A stretch of 64,000 nucleotides of DNA, taken from contig NZ_JALJCK010000001.1 in NCBI RefSeq assembly GCF_022899355.1, positions 713,777 to 777,776 on the forward strand. The letters are read 5' to 3'. How positions within the stretch are numbered: the stretch's first letter is position 1; every line of letters begins with the position of its first letter. The translations under genes and the position numbers were made by a program. Below the pieces are notes generated by a model. It was not told the DNA's origin. It saw nothing but the letters and a program-made list of their open reading frames with translations, and did no database searches. Of the stretch, positions 1-9,097 are shown one piece after another. The stretch is from Shinella yambaruensis. GTDB taxonomy: Bacteria > Pseudomonadota > Alphaproteobacteria > Rhizobiales > Rhizobiaceae.

Positions 1-222
1 ATAGGCCGTTGCGCCACGCGCGGCGTCACCGGCCACGGCCAGCGCCTGCGTTTCCGCATGGGGCCGGCCGCCCGGGGCGGTGACGGCGGAGCCGACGACG
101 ACGCCGTCCTTGACGATCAGGCAGGCGACGGAGGGATTGGTGGCGGTGCGGCCGAGATTGCGGCGGCAGAGGCGGATGGCCGCTGCCATGAAGCGTGCGT
201 CGTCTTCGACGGGGCCGGACAT
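1..222 (-). CDS. ribD: RibD, bifunctional riboflavin biosynthesis deaminase/reductase (N-terminal part only)
   Basis: RibD deaminates the pyrimidine produced by GTP cyclohydrolase II and then reduces its ribose side chain, two cytosolic steps of riboflavin synthesis. Only the first 74 codons lie in the window; the gene runs off the left edge. The visible part is the start of the cytidine-deaminase-like domain: an N-terminal helix rich in Arg, the segment NLGRTATNPSV, a beta strand CLIVKDGVVVG, and GGRPHAETQAL, which carries the zinc-binding His and catalytic Glu (HAE). The ATG at 222 follows the nrdR stop codon directly (TAG then ATG), so the two genes are almost certainly translated from one message. 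The glyA-nrdR-ribD order is usual in rhizobia. Confidence 0.9.
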   Translation of the reverse strand, partial: MSGPVEDDARFMAAAIRLCRRNLGRTATNPSVACLIVKDGVVVGSAVTAPGGRPHAETQALAVAGDAARGATAY

Positions 223-702
223 CTAGCCGTCGGCGCCCGGATCCCGGGCGATCTTGGCGGCGACTTCGGAGAGGATCTTCTCGAAATCGTCGACATGGGA
301 GAAGTCGCGATAGACCGAGGCGTAGCGCACGAAGCCGACGTCATCGAGCGCCTTCAGCGCCTCCAGCACCTGGAGGCCGATCTCCTCCGAAGAGATTTCC
401 GTCTCGCCGGAACTTTCGAGGCGGCGGACGATGCCCGAGACCGCGCGTTCGATGCGGTCCCGGTCGACGGGCCGCTTGCGAAGCGCGATCTCGAAGGATT
501 TCAGGAGCTTGTCGCGGTCGAAGGGGGCCTTGCGGCCCGTCTTCTTGACGACCATCAGCTCGCGAAGCTGCACCCGTTCGAAGGTCGTGAAGCGACCACC
601 GCAATCCGGGCAGATGCGCCGGCGGCGAATGGCGGCCCCGTCCTCTGCGGGACGGGAATCCTTCACCTGCGTATCTTCCGAACCGCAATAGGGGCAGCGC
701 AT
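223..702 (-). CDS. nrdR: NrdR, transcriptional repressor of ribonucleotide reductase genes
   Basis: NrdR is a cytosolic DNA-binding repressor that senses ATP/dATP and controls ribonucleotide reductase operons. The 159-aa length is typical. The N terminus has the zinc ribbon with Cys3, Cys6, Cys31 and Cys34 (CPYC and CPDC), followed by an ATP-cone domain from about residue 49 to 139 ([16 protein letters not shown] onward). It lies 9 bp downstream of glyA and abuts ribD, so the three are likely cotranscribed. I see no NrdR box in the window, which fits its targets lying elsewhere. Confidence 0.96.
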   Translation of the reverse strand: MRCPYCGSEDTQVKDSRPAEDGAAIRRRRICPDCGGRFTTFERVQLRELMVVKKTGRKAPFDRDKLLKSFEIALRKRPVDRDRIERAVSGIVRRLESSGETEISSEEIGLQVLEALKALDDVGFVRYASVYRDFSHVDDFEKILSEVAAKIARDPGADG

Positions 703-711
703 GCCGGCTCC

Positions 712-2010
<1,299 letters not shown>

Positions 2011-2175
2011 CCTCGAGGCTCCTTAGGGTCAAGTGGCACGGTGTTTAGCGTCCTCGCATGGCAAGGGCAATATCCGCTCCACGGTTTGCGCCATTTCCGC
2101 GCGTGTTATGCGATAAAAACGACAAGGATCACTTGGCATGCCAGCCGCCCGGCCAGGTCCGAAAACCTCTCCTCC

Positions 2176-2252
2176 GTCATGGTCGGGCTTGACCCGACCA
2201 TCCACCGCCGCGGGTGGGGACGTGGATCCACGGCTCGGAGGCCGAGGATGAC
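2176..2252. repeat. Dispersed palindromic repeat, family B (copy 1)
   Basis: A two-module element. Module one is a near-perfect palindrome built on TGGTCGGGCTTGACCCGACCA. Module two is a palindromic CTCGG/CCGAG unit ending in GAGGATGAC. The same two modules occur in reversed order at 13246-13320, and single modules occur at 29071 and 29181. It resembles the short intergenic mosaic repeats known in rhizobia; exact family membership is inferred. Confidence 0.7.
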
Positions 2253-2284
2253 GGTGGTGGACTGGCTAATGTTTGTCGGCAAGG

Positions 2285-2314
2285 AAAAGCCCCGCTTCCG
2301 CCAGGAAGCGAGGC
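2285..2314 (-). terminator. Rho-independent terminator of the L,D-transpeptidase gene
   Basis: On the minus strand an 11-bp stem GCCTCGCTTCC / GGAAGCGGGGC (one G-U pair) with loop TGGC is followed by TTTTCC. It lies 27 bp past the transpeptidase stop codon. Confidence 0.75.
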
Positions 2315-2341
2315 CCGCGAAAACCTCGGACGGATCACCCT

Positions 2342-3664
2342 TTATTGCGGCAAGAGATCGCTCTCGACGGAGCGGCCGCCTTCCTGGTTGTAACCGGTCT
2401 GGAGGGCGAGTTCGGTGGCGCCGTCCTTCTGGTAGATGTCGTCGCGGAACTGCACGACGCGGTCCTTGGCCGACCAGGCGGTGATGTAGGTGAAGAAGAC
2501 CGGCACTTCCTCGGCCAGCCTGATCGGCGTGTTGACGCCGCTCTTGATGGTCGCCTCCATCTGCCCGCGCGACCAGCCGGGCGTGTCCTTGAGCAGCCAG
2601 ACCGAGAGGTCGCGCACGTTCTGAACGCGCACGCAGCCGGACGATTCGAAGCGCATCAGCTTGTTGAACAGGCCCTGCTGCGGGGTATCGTGCATGTAGA
2701 CCTGGTGCTCGTTGTGGAAGTTGATCTTCGTCGAGGACATGGCGTTGATCTTGCCCGGGTCCTGGCGGAACATCAGGTTCGGGGCCTTCTCGGCGTTCCA
2801 GTCGACGGTTTCCGGCGAGACTTCGTTGCCGTTGCCGTCGAAGAGGCGGATCGAGTTGCGCGCAAGATAGGTCGGATCCTTGCGCATCAGCGGCATGATG
2901 TCCTTCTGGATGATCGAGCGCGGCGCGGTCCAATATGGGTTGAGGATCACTTCGTAGATCTTGGAGTTCAGCACCGGCGACTGACGGTCGATCTTGCCGA
3001 CGATGGCGGTGTGGCGCGAGGCGACGCGGCCGTTCTCGACGGCCTCGATATAGGCGGCGGGGATGTTCACCATGACGTAGCGGCGGCCGAGGTCGCCGGA
3101 CATCGCCTGCAGGCGCACGAGGTTGGTCTGGAGCTGGCCGAGGCGGGTGACGGCCGGAACGTTCAGCGCCTTCAGCGTATATTCGCCGACGGCACCGTCG
3201 GCCGGCAGGCCGTGACGGGCCTGGAAGCGTTTCACAGCGCCGTCCACGTAGGAATCGAAGGCGCCGTTCGTGCCGGCGGAACGCGGCAGGTCGCCGGAGA
3301 TGATCAGGCGCTGGCGCAACTGCTGGACCGCCGGATCGGCGACGCCCATCTCCATCTTCTGCTGCGTGTTGACCGTCGGCCAGCCGCCATTGGAGACGAT
3401 GTTCTGGTAGTCGTTGATCGCCTGCTGGAGATAGCCGGAGCTGCCGGAGCCGAAGATCGGGTTGTTGGAGACGACGGCGGTGGCGGTGCGCGATGCCTCG
3501 GCGTCGAACTGGTCGTCCCAGTTGCCGCGGCGCGGAGCGTTGAGGATGTCGTCGAGCGCTGTCTGGGCCAGCGTCGGGCCGGCCACGGCAGCGGCACCGA
3601 AGGTTGCAGCGGAGCGCAGGAAGGCGCGGCGCGAGAACACATCAAATCCGGTTTTGCGAGACAT
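2342..3664 (-). CDS. ldtP: L,D-transpeptidase, YkuD family, exported (LdtP-like)
   Basis: This enzyme forms or edits 3-3 peptidoglycan crosslinks in the periplasm. With the ATG at 3664 the protein has 440 aa. The N terminus SRRAFLRSAA (Arg12-Arg13) followed by an Ala-rich stretch looks like a Tat signal. A peptidoglycan-binding-type segment sits near residues 110-168 (FDSYVDGAVKRFQARHGLPA). The YkuD catalytic domain ends with the hallmark SSGCVRV, catalytic Cys344, preceded by MHDTP at 324. An in-frame ATG at 3676 is possible but has GGAG touching it, so 3664 is preferred. The adjacent ldtR encodes the MarR-family regulator known to control this gene in Rhizobiales and Liberibacter, which supports the name LdtP. 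Confidence 0.9.
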   Translation of the reverse strand: MSRKTGFDVFSRRAFLRSAATFGAAAVAGPTLAQTALDDILNAPRRGNWDDQFDAEASRTATAVVSNNPIFGSGSSGYLQQAINDYQNIVSNGGWPTVNTQQKMEMGVADPAVQQLRQRLIISGDLPRSAGTNGAFDSYVDGAVKRFQARHGLPADGAVGEYTLKALNVPAVTRLGQLQTNLVRLQAMSGDLGRRYVMVNIPAAYIEAVENGRVASRHTAIVGKIDRQSPVLNSKIYEVILNPYWTAPRSIIQKDIMPLMRKDPTYLARNSIRLFDGNGNEVSPETVDWNAEKAPNLMFRQDPGKINAMSSTKINFHNEHQVYMHDTPQQGLFNKLMRFESSGCVRVQNVRDLSVWLLKDTPGWSRGQMEATIKSGVNTPIRLAEEVPVFFTYITAWSAKDRVVQFRDDIYQKDGATELALQTGYNQEGGRSVESDLLPQ

Positions 3665-3886
3665 TGATCCTACCATCTCCTGAGCGCCGCAAAGAACGGC
3701 GAGGTGCGCACGGCACGGCGACCCCAAGGGTCCATACCCGATGCAGCTATCACGAACAGGGTTAACAAACGCAAACCGGCCCTGCCGCCCGCGCATACCT
3801 TAGCCCAGCGTCCGGGTGTCACAGCAATATGGCCAATTCGTGTCTCGGCAGGCGCGCCCGACCCTAAGCCCCCGCATGAAAACATG

Positions 3887-3921
3887 AAAAGCCGGACGCG
3901 CAGGGGACGCGGCCGGCTTTT
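3887..3921 (-). terminator. Terminator after ldtR (can act in both directions)
   Basis: Arms AAAAGCCGG (3887-3895) and CCGGCTTTT (3913-3921) form a hairpin with T-runs on either strand. It starts 30 bp past the ldtR stop codon, so ldtR and ldtP are probably separate transcription units although codirectional. Confidence 0.75.
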
Positions 3922-3951
3922 GTGAAGGAGGTCGGAAACGGCGCCCGGAAA

Positions 3952-4464
3952 TTACAGGCGGTAGAGGATCGAGTCGTTCCAGAAGCGATCGAGGCGCTGG
4001 AGCAGCTTGTTCATCTGGTTGAACTCGCCCTCGCCGATGCCGCCGACCTTCTGGATCGAGCCGATATGGCGCTCGTAGAGTTTCGCGACCGTCTCGGCGA
4101 TTTCCTGGCCGCTTTCCGTCAGGCTGATGCGGACGGAGCGGCGGTCGATGCGCGAACGCTGGTGGTTGATGAAGCCGAGGTCGACCAGCTTCTTGACATT
4201 GTAGGAGACGTTCGAGCCGAGATAGTAGCCGCGCGAGCGCAGCTCGCCTGCGGTCAGTTCCGAATTGCCGATGTTGAAGAGGAGCAGCGCCTGGACGGCG
4301 TTGACATCCGAGCGACCGGCGCGGTCGAACTCGTCCTTGATGACGTCGAGCAGGCGACGGTGCAGACGCTCGACGAGGTGGAGGGATTCCAGGTAGAGAT
4401 TGCGGATCGCGTCTTCCTGCGGATCGACGACGGGGGCCTGCTGCGGCTTCATCTTGGTGTTCAT
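3952..4464 (-). CDS. ldtR: LdtR, MarR-family transcriptional regulator
   Basis: A 170-aa MarR-type winged-helix dimer. The DNA-binding core is visible from about residue 55 to 115: LLLFNIGNSELTAGELRSRGYY, then LGSNVSYNVKKLVDLGFI as recognition helix and RSRIDRRSVRISLTESG as the wing. The sequence matches the LdtR type described in Liberibacter and Sinorhizobium, which regulates an L,D-transpeptidase and motility/stress genes. Here the transpeptidase is the next gene downstream, across a 287-bp spacer with a terminator. Start ATG at 4464; the next ATG, three codons in, is less likely. Autoregulation is plausible because the upstream region has an AT-rich candidate operator. Confidence 0.9.
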   Translation of the reverse strand: MNTKMKPQQAPVVDPQEDAIRNLYLESLHLVERLHRRLLDVIKDEFDRAGRSDVNAVQALLLFNIGNSELTAGELRSRGYYLGSNVSYNVKKLVDLGFINHQRSRIDRRSVRISLTESGQEIAETVAKLYERHIGSIQKVGGIGEGEFNQMNKLLQRLDRFWNDSILYRL

Positions 4465-4527
4465 GGTTTACTGCCTCACTGTTTTGTTTGGCGGTGTGGT
4501 TTGTTTTCCCGCCTTGAGTGAGAACCT

Positions 4528-4556
4528 AACGAATGCATCTAAAATTCTACTTAAAC
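4528..4556. promoter_or_regulatory. Candidate operator/promoter upstream of ldtR
   Basis: An AT-rich stretch about 65-90 bp upstream of the ldtR start. Read on the minus strand it has two related 11-mers, TTTAAGTAGAA and TTTTAGATGCA, in direct orientation. It stands out from the GC-rich surroundings and is the best local candidate for LdtR autoregulation. No consensus could be tested here. Confidence 0.3.
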
Positions 4557-4595
4557 CGCAGCCTTAACAGCGCCTTACCGGAAGGCGACCCTGTC

Positions 4596-5033
4596 TCACG
4601 GTGAATCAGTTCTTACCGTGCGGGCCTGCCGGCGGCGCTGGACGAAGAGCGCGATGCGGAAAAGAACGAAGACAAGCGCTATGGCGCCGTGGGTGAGAAC
4701 CAGGAGCCGGTTGACGCCGAAGGTCGAGGGATAGACCTCGTGCATGGCGATCTCTGTGGCGGCCGCGATCAGCCAGATCACCGGCCCCCAGGAGACGAGA
4801 AGCCAGAGGCCGACGGCCGCGACGGGGAACAGCACGGCAAGCGCCGTATAGGCCGCCTTCCAGGCCGGCGGCAGCAGGTCGAAGCGCCCCTGCCCGCCGA
4901 AGGAGAAGCCCGTCAGCATCGCCCAGTATTGCAGCGCGAACCACAAAGAGACGATCGCCGCCAGCCGCAGGAAGAGGGCGAACAGCGTTTCGGTCAGGCT
5001 TGGTCTCGGGCCCTTGGCAGAATCAGCAACCAT
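4596..5033 (-). CDS. Small integral membrane protein (DUF6163-like)
   Basis: A protein of about 145 aa with four hydrophobic segments: LFALFLRLAAIVSLWFALQY, a segment at AAYTALAVLFPVAAVGLWLL, WGPVIWLIAAATEIA, and LLVLTHGAIALVFVLFRIAL. A basic tail (QRRRQAR) follows. It resembles the small four-helix membrane proteins annotated as DUF6163 in rhizobia; no function is known to me. The start is uncertain: ATG at 5033 fits family length but lacks a clear Shine-Dalgarno sequence. It is divergent from hemB with about 155 bp between them. Confidence 0.75.
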   Translation of the reverse strand: MVADSAKGPRPSLTETLFALFLRLAAIVSLWFALQYWAMLTGFSFGGQGRFDLLPPAWKAAYTALAVLFPVAAVGLWLLVSWGPVIWLIAAATEIAMHEVYPSTFGVNRLLVLTHGAIALVFVLFRIALFVQRRRQARTVRTDSP

Positions 5034-5188
5034 GGCGCGGACAGTAAGGGCAAGGCCGGCCGGCATAAAGCCCGTAACCGCGGTCATGCACGGCCATATG
5101 CCGCAGGCCCCTTGCCCGCGCGCGATTTGATTGCCGGGACGGGCGTGATATGGAGGCGGAAATCGCACGCGCAAGGGATGAAGACGCC

Positions 5189-6205
5189 ATGACCGGCAGC
5201 AGGAACATCGTCGACGAGATCACCGGCCACCGCCGCATGCGGCGCAACCGGAAGGCCGACTGGACGCGCCGGCTCGTCCAGGAAAACCGCCTGACGGTCG
5301 ACGATCTCCTCTGGCCGGTCTTCGTGGTGCCGGGCAGCAATATCGTCGAACCGATCACGGCCATGCCCGGCGTCAACCGCATGAGCGTCGACCGGCTGGT
5401 GGAGGCGGCGAAGGAGGCCGCCGACCTCGGCATTCCGGCCATCGCGACCTTCCCGAACGTCGAGATGCACCTGCGCGACGAGACCGGCTCGAACAGCCTG
5501 GCGGCCGACAACCTCATCAACGAGGCGACGCGCGCCATCAAGAAGGCGGTTCCCAACATTGGCGTCATCACCGACGTCGCGCTCGATCCCTTCACCAGCC
5601 ACGGCCATGATGGCGTGCTGCGCGAGGGCGTCGTCGTCAATGACGAGACGGTCGAGCTGGTCGCGCGGGCCGCCGTCATCCAGGCCGATGCCGGCTCCGA
5701 CATCATCGCACCCTCCGAAATGATGGACGGCCGCGTCGGCGTCATCCGCCGGGCGCTCGACGCCGCGGGCCATCAGAATGTCGGCATCATGTCCTATGCG
5801 ACGAAGTTCGCCTCCGCCTTCTACGGTCCCTATCGCGACGCGATCGGTACCGGCGGCCTGCTGAAGGGCGACAAGAAGACCTACTACATCGACCCTGCCA
5901 ACGGCACGGAGGCGATCCGCGATGCGGCGCTCGATGTGGAGGAAGGCGCGGACATGCTGATGGTCAAGCCGGGCCTTCCCTATCTCGACATCTGTTGGCG
6001 CATGAAGGAAGCGTTCGGCCTGCCGGTCTTCGCCTACCAAGTCTCCGGCGAATACAGCCAGATCAAGGCCGCCGCGATGAACGGCTGGATCGACGGCGAG
6101 CGTGTAATGCTGGAAACCCTGCTGGCGTTCAAGCGCGCCGGGTGCGACGGCATCCTGACCTATTTCGCGATGGACGTGGCGCGGCATCTGGCGAAGAAGG
6201 GCTGA
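5189..6205 (+). CDS. hemB: Porphobilinogen synthase (delta-aminolevulinic acid dehydratase)
   Basis: HemB condenses two 5-aminolevulinate molecules to porphobilinogen in cytosolic heme synthesis. The 338-aa length is normal. The two active-site lysines are Lys206 in SYATKFASAFYGP and Lys260 in MLMVKPGLPYLD. The metal segment reads DVALDPFTSHGHDG (about 129-142), with Asp and Ala where the zinc enzymes carry a cysteine cluster, so this is the magnesium type known from rhizobia. ATG at 5189 is chosen because AAGGGATG lies just upstream; an in-frame ATG at 5150 lacks one. A dispersed repeat follows the stop codon. Confidence 0.97.
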   Translation: MTGSRNIVDEITGHRRMRRNRKADWTRRLVQENRLTVDDLLWPVFVVPGSNIVEPITAMPGVNRMSVDRLVEAAKEAADLGIPAIATFPNVEMHLRDETGSNSLAADNLINEATRAIKKAVPNIGVITDVALDPFTSHGHDGVLREGVVVNDETVELVARAAVIQADAGSDIIAPSEMMDGRVGVIRRALDAAGHQNVGIMSYATKFASAFYGPYRDAIGTGGLLKGDKKTYYIDPANGTEAIRDAALDVEEGADMLMVKPGLPYLDICWRMKEAFGLPVFAYQVSGEYSQIKAAAMNGWIDGERVMLETLLAFKRAGCDGILTYFAMDVARHLAKKG

Positions 6206-6216
6206 GTTCCGCCATC

Positions 6217-6352
6217 CCCCCTCATCCGGCCTGCCGGCCACCTTCTCCCTGCAAGCGGGGCGAAAGGATATGCCGCGCCGGTTTCCCCAATCAATGCCGT
6301 TCGCAGGGCAAGTCCCCTCTCCGCTCGCGGGGAGAGGGTTAGGGTGAGGGGC
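6217..6352. repeat. Dispersed ~140-bp intergenic element, family A (copy 1)
   Basis: It starts CCCCTCATCCGGCCTGCCGG and ends GGGTTAGGGTGAGGGGC, so its termini are imperfect inverted repeats. Inside are smaller hairpins and a conserved GATATGCCGC core. Six other copies or variants occur in the window, all intergenic. Confidence 0.8.
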
Positions 6353-6450
6353 AAACGCCAAATGAGCAGACCGCCGCCTTCGCTCGCACCCGTTGTTTTC
6401 TCCCGACACATCCCCATATGAAGGGCATGTTCCATCCAGGAGACAGGCAG

Positions 6451-6915
6451 ATGAGTGCTGATTTCAACGAAACGCGGGTTCCGACGACGGACTGGCAGGC
6501 CTATCGCGGCGTGCTGTCGCGCCGGATTTTTGCGTTTCTGATCGACTATGCGATCGTCGCGCTGCTCTGGATCCCGGCCGCCGTCGTGGTCTTCTTCCTC
6601 GGCATCCTGACGCTCGGCCTCGGCTTCTTCCTCTATCCGGCGCTCTTCGCCATCGTCGCCATGCTCTATTTCGGCCTGACGATGGGCGGCCCGAGCCAGG
6701 CGAGCGCCGGCATGAACGTCATGGGCCTTGCGCTTGCCCGCGTCGACGGACGGCCGGTCGATTTCCTGACGGCGATCGTGCATCTCGTGCTGTTCTGGAT
6801 CGGCAATGCGCTCCTGACGCCGTTCATCGTGCTCGTCGGCCTCTTCACCGATCGTGGCCGCCTGCTGCACGACCTGCTGCTCGGCACGGTGATGGTTCGC
6901 CGCGACCGCTATTGA
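6451..6915 (+). CDS. RDD family membrane protein
   Basis: A 154-aa inner-membrane protein with an RDD-type domain: the first segment SRRIFAFLIDYAIVALLWIPA has the Arg and Asp of the RDD motif, a second hydrophobic stretch spans ILTLGLGFFLYPALFAIVAMLY, and a third spans IVHLVLFWIGNALLTPFIVL. The end GRLLHDLLLGTVMVRRD is typical of the family. Function is not established; some RDD proteins have been linked to ion transport. ATG at 6451 has CAGGAGACAGGCAG upstream and is preferred over 6418. Confidence 0.88.
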   Translation: MSADFNETRVPTTDWQAYRGVLSRRIFAFLIDYAIVALLWIPAAVVVFFLGILTLGLGFFLYPALFAIVAMLYFGLTMGGPSQASAGMNVMGLALARVDGRPVDFLTAIVHLVLFWIGNALLTPFIVLVGLFTDRGRLLHDLLLGTVMVRRDRY

Positions 6916-6919
6916 GAAA

Positions 6920-6990
6920 CGCGGGGGACGTCTCCCCGCCTTGCGCATGATCCGTTCTCCCTGTCGATTCCGGCCTGAAGGGTCATGCGC
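6920..6990. repeat. Two hairpins between the RDD gene and bpt
   Basis: The first hairpin is GCGGGG / TCCCCGC right after the RDD stop codon. The second is GCGCATGA (6943-6950) with TCATGCGC (6983-6990), extendable to 10 of 11 pairs around a 30-nt loop. Neither has a proper T-run, so they may be intergenic repeats or weak terminators. Confidence 0.45.
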
Positions 6991-6993
6991 CAG

Positions 6994-7024
6994 TTGACCT
7001 TTTTTTGAACTAGGCCATGGTATC
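6994..7024 (+). promoter_or_regulatory. Possible promoter for bpt
   Basis: TTGACC at 6994-6999 is a good -35 match. About 18 bp downstream is TGGTAT, a weak -10. The interval contains an unusual run of seven T. The position, some 45 bp before the bpt start, fits. Confidence 0.3.
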
Positions 7025-7066
7025 GGCATAGAAGTGTCACACAGCGACGGAGTCGCCCCACGGCCG

Positions 7067-7831
7067 ATGAATACGCAGGCAACATCCTCTCCGCAATTCT
7101 ATCTCACCGCGCCGGCGGCCTGTCCCTATCTGCCGCAGGAGATGGAGAGGAAGGTGTTTACCCATCTGGTGGGCGAGCGCGCGCCGGAGCTGAACGACCT
7201 CCTGACCCAGGGCGGCTTCCGCCGCTCGCAGAACATTGCCTACAGGCCCGCCTGCGAGACCTGCCGCGCCTGCATTTCCGTCCGCATCCTGGTCAACGAG
7301 TTCACCCCGCGCCGCTCCATGCGCCGGGTTCTGGCCGCCAATGCCGATCTCGTCTCGCACGAATACCTCGCCGAGCCCTCCAGCGAGCAATATTCCCTTT
7401 TCCGTCACTATCTCGACGCCCGCCACCAGAAGGGCGGCATGTCGGACATGTCGGTGCTCGACTATGCGATGATGGTGGAGGACACCCATGTGCACACCAA
7501 GGTCATCGAATACCGCCTGCGCGAGGAAGGCTCGGGCCTCAAGGAGCGTCCGCAGGGCGAGCTGCTCGCGGTGGCGCTGACCGACCGCATGGGCGACGGC
7601 CTGTCCATGGTCTATTCCTTCTACAATCCGGAGGTGGCGGACCGCTCCCTCGGCACCTTCATGATCCTCGACCACATCCGCCGCGCCAAGGCACTCGGCC
7701 TGCCGCACGTCTATCTCGGCTACTGGGTCAAGGGATCGCGCAAGATGGACTACAAGACAAAGTTCCTGCCGCAGGAGCACCTGATGCCGCGCGGCTGGGA
7801 GCGCTATAACGACGAGACGAACACCACCTAG
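7067..7831 (+). CDS. bpt: Aspartate/glutamate leucyltransferase (arginyltransferase family)
   Basis: This N-end-rule transferase moves Leu from Leu-tRNA onto proteins starting with Asp or Glu, marking them for ClpAP. The 254-aa length fits. The N-terminal domain has the Cys cluster of the family: Cys19 (ACPYL) and [13 protein letters not shown] with Cys63, Cys66 and Cys69. The C-terminal GNAT-like part shows [20 protein letters not shown] and [20 protein letters not shown] at 7067 gives the usual N terminus [20 protein letters not shown]; an upstream GTG at 7034 would add eleven unconserved-looking residues. Confidence 0.93.
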   Translation: MNTQATSSPQFYLTAPAACPYLPQEMERKVFTHLVGERAPELNDLLTQGGFRRSQNIAYRPACETCRACISVRILVNEFTPRRSMRRVLAANADLVSHEYLAEPSSEQYSLFRHYLDARHQKGGMSDMSVLDYAMMVEDTHVHTKVIEYRLREEGSGLKERPQGELLAVALTDRMGDGLSMVYSFYNPEVADRSLGTFMILDHIRRAKALGLPHVYLGYWVKGSRKMDYKTKFLPQEHLMPRGWERYNDETNTT

Positions 7832-7909
7832 CGCAAGTCCGACGACATCCTGTTCGCCTGAACTGCTTCAGGATATTGTATCCATCGCATTCCCAGATCC
7901 GGTCCTGCC

Positions 7910-8824
7910 GTGCCCCCGACAAACGATCCCGCCCTTCACCGCAAGGGCCTTCTCATCACCGCCGTTGGCGGCCTCGCCCTCTCCTTCGACATTCCGCTGA
8001 TCCGTTCCGCCAATGGCGACGTCTGGTCGATGGTCGTCGTGCGGAACCTCTCGGTGTTCGTGATGGCGGTCGTCCTCTGGGCCTGCCTGAATTTCGTCCT
8101 GCACCGCAGGACGGTGCTCGTTCCCGGACGCATCGGCCTGCTGATCGGCCTGTGCTACGGCATCAACGGGCTGACATTCATGCTGGCGGTGTTCAACACG
8201 ACGACGGCCAATGTCGTCTTCATCCTCGCCTTCACATCGATGTTCGCCGCCATCCTCTCCTGGATTTTCCTCGGCGAGCGCCCTGGCAATGCCACGCTCC
8301 TCACCATGGCCGCGATGGTCGCGGGCGTCCTTTTGATCGTGCATGACGGACTGTCGAGCGGAAACCTCTTCGGCGATGCCATGGCCGCCTGTTCGGCGCT
8401 GCTCCTGGCGATCTCGCTGACGCTGAGCCGCAGGAGCGGCGCAGACATGGGTTTCGTGCCGCTCGTCGCCGCCGTGCTGTCGGGCGTCATGGCACTCTTC
8501 TTCCTGCCGCCCGGCGGCCTTTCGATCGCCGGACCCGTCTACATCCTCTTCAACGGCCTCGTGCTCCTGCCCCTCGCCTTCTGGTGCCTGGCGACCGGTC
8601 CCCGATATCTTTCCGCCCCGGAAGTCGGCATGTTCTACCTCGTGGAAACGGTGCTCGCCCCCATCTGGGTCTGGATCGCCTTTGCCGAAACGCCCACCAC
8701 CCAGACCCTGATCGGCGGCTCGATCCTCATCCTCGCGCTGCTTGCGCACTCGCTGTGGCAGATGCGCTCGAAAGCCCGCGCCGTCAGGGAAAGCGAGAAG
8801 GCGGAGTTTCCGTTTACGGGATGA
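7910..8824 (+). CDS. EamA/DMT-superfamily transporter
   Basis: A 304-aa inner-membrane protein with about ten hydrophobic segments forming two EamA halves (roughly 15-145 and 155-290). The first half includes LIRSANGDVWSMVVVRNLSVF, and the second includes EVGMFYLVETVLAPIWVWIAFAETPT, a hallmark of drug/metabolite exporters. The substrate cannot be read from sequence. It starts with GTG at 7910. It stands alone: bpt ends 78 bp upstream and the toxin-antitoxin module starts about 50 bp downstream. Confidence 0.88.
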   Translation: MPPTNDPALHRKGLLITAVGGLALSFDIPLIRSANGDVWSMVVVRNLSVFVMAVVLWACLNFVLHRRTVLVPGRIGLLIGLCYGINGLTFMLAVFNTTTANVVFILAFTSMFAAILSWIFLGERPGNATLLTMAAMVAGVLLIVHDGLSSGNLFGDAMAACSALLLAISLTLSRRSGADMGFVPLVAAVLSGVMALFFLPPGGLSIAGPVYILFNGLVLLPLAFWCLATGPRYLSAPEVGMFYLVETVLAPIWVWIAFAETPTTQTLIGGSILILALLAHSLWQMRSKARAVRESEKAEFPFTG

Positions 8825-8846
8825 ATTGAAGCTCGGGACGCTTTAT

Positions 8847-8865
8847 GTTATAACTCAGTTATAAC
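8847..8865 (+). promoter_or_regulatory. Twin-palindrome operator of the AbrB/Doc module
   Basis: Two identical self-complementary octamers GTTATAAC at 8847-8854 and 8858-8865 are separated by TCA. They lie 11 bp upstream of the antitoxin ATG, where a promoter/operator is expected. AbrB-type antitoxins commonly repress their own operon with help from the toxin, so cooperative binding to two sites is the natural reading. Confidence 0.65.
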
Positions 8866-8875
8866 GAGGTGCACT

Positions 8876-9097
8876 ATGAACATCACGATCCGCAAAATCG
8901 GCAACTCCGAAGGCGTCATCATACCTAAGGACGTGCTCGATCGTATGGGCGTCAAGGCTGGTGATGAACTGACCCTTACGGAAGAGGATGGCAAGATCAA
9001 GCTGGTTCCGCAAAATGCCGACCTTGCGGAACAGTTGAAGGCCGCCCGTCTGGGCATGGAGAAATATCGCGTGGCCCTGCGCGAACTCGCCAAATGA
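8876..9097 (+). CDS. AbrB/SpoVT-fold (MazE-like) antitoxin of a Doc-type toxin
   Basis: A 73-aa protein. Residues 1-47 form the swapped-hairpin AbrB DNA-binding domain: ITIRKIGNSEGVIIPKDVLDRMGVKAGDEL. The C-terminal helix (AEQLKAARLGMEKYRVALRELAK) is where antitoxins of this type bind and mask the toxin. The start at 8876 has a GAGGTG ribosome site. Its last four bases overlap the toxin gene (ATGA), so production is translationally coupled. The twin-octamer operator lies just upstream. Confidence 0.92.
   Translation: MNITIRKIGNSEGVIIPKDVLDRMGVKAGDELTLTEEDGKIKLVPQNADLAEQLKAARLGMEKYRVALRELAK

Larger units (their letters stand above)
2011..2341. other. Intergenic region between glyA and the L,D-transpeptidase gene
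   Basis: No gene is supported in these 331 bp. The glyA-proximal part should hold the glyA promoter, but I could not pick convincing -35/-10 boxes. The middle carries a dispersed palindromic repeat (2176-2252). The far part carries the transpeptidase terminator (2285-2314). Confidence 0.7.

Noticed and set aside
4465..4595. tRNA or small RNA gene near ldtR
   Set aside because: No cloverleaf and no conserved TTC-arm sequence could be built. I found no tRNA anywhere in the window.
6217..6352. Rho-independent terminator for hemB in the family A repeat
   Set aside because: The hairpins are GC-rich but have no T-run, and the same element lies in many places unrelated to gene ends, so I list it as a repeat only.
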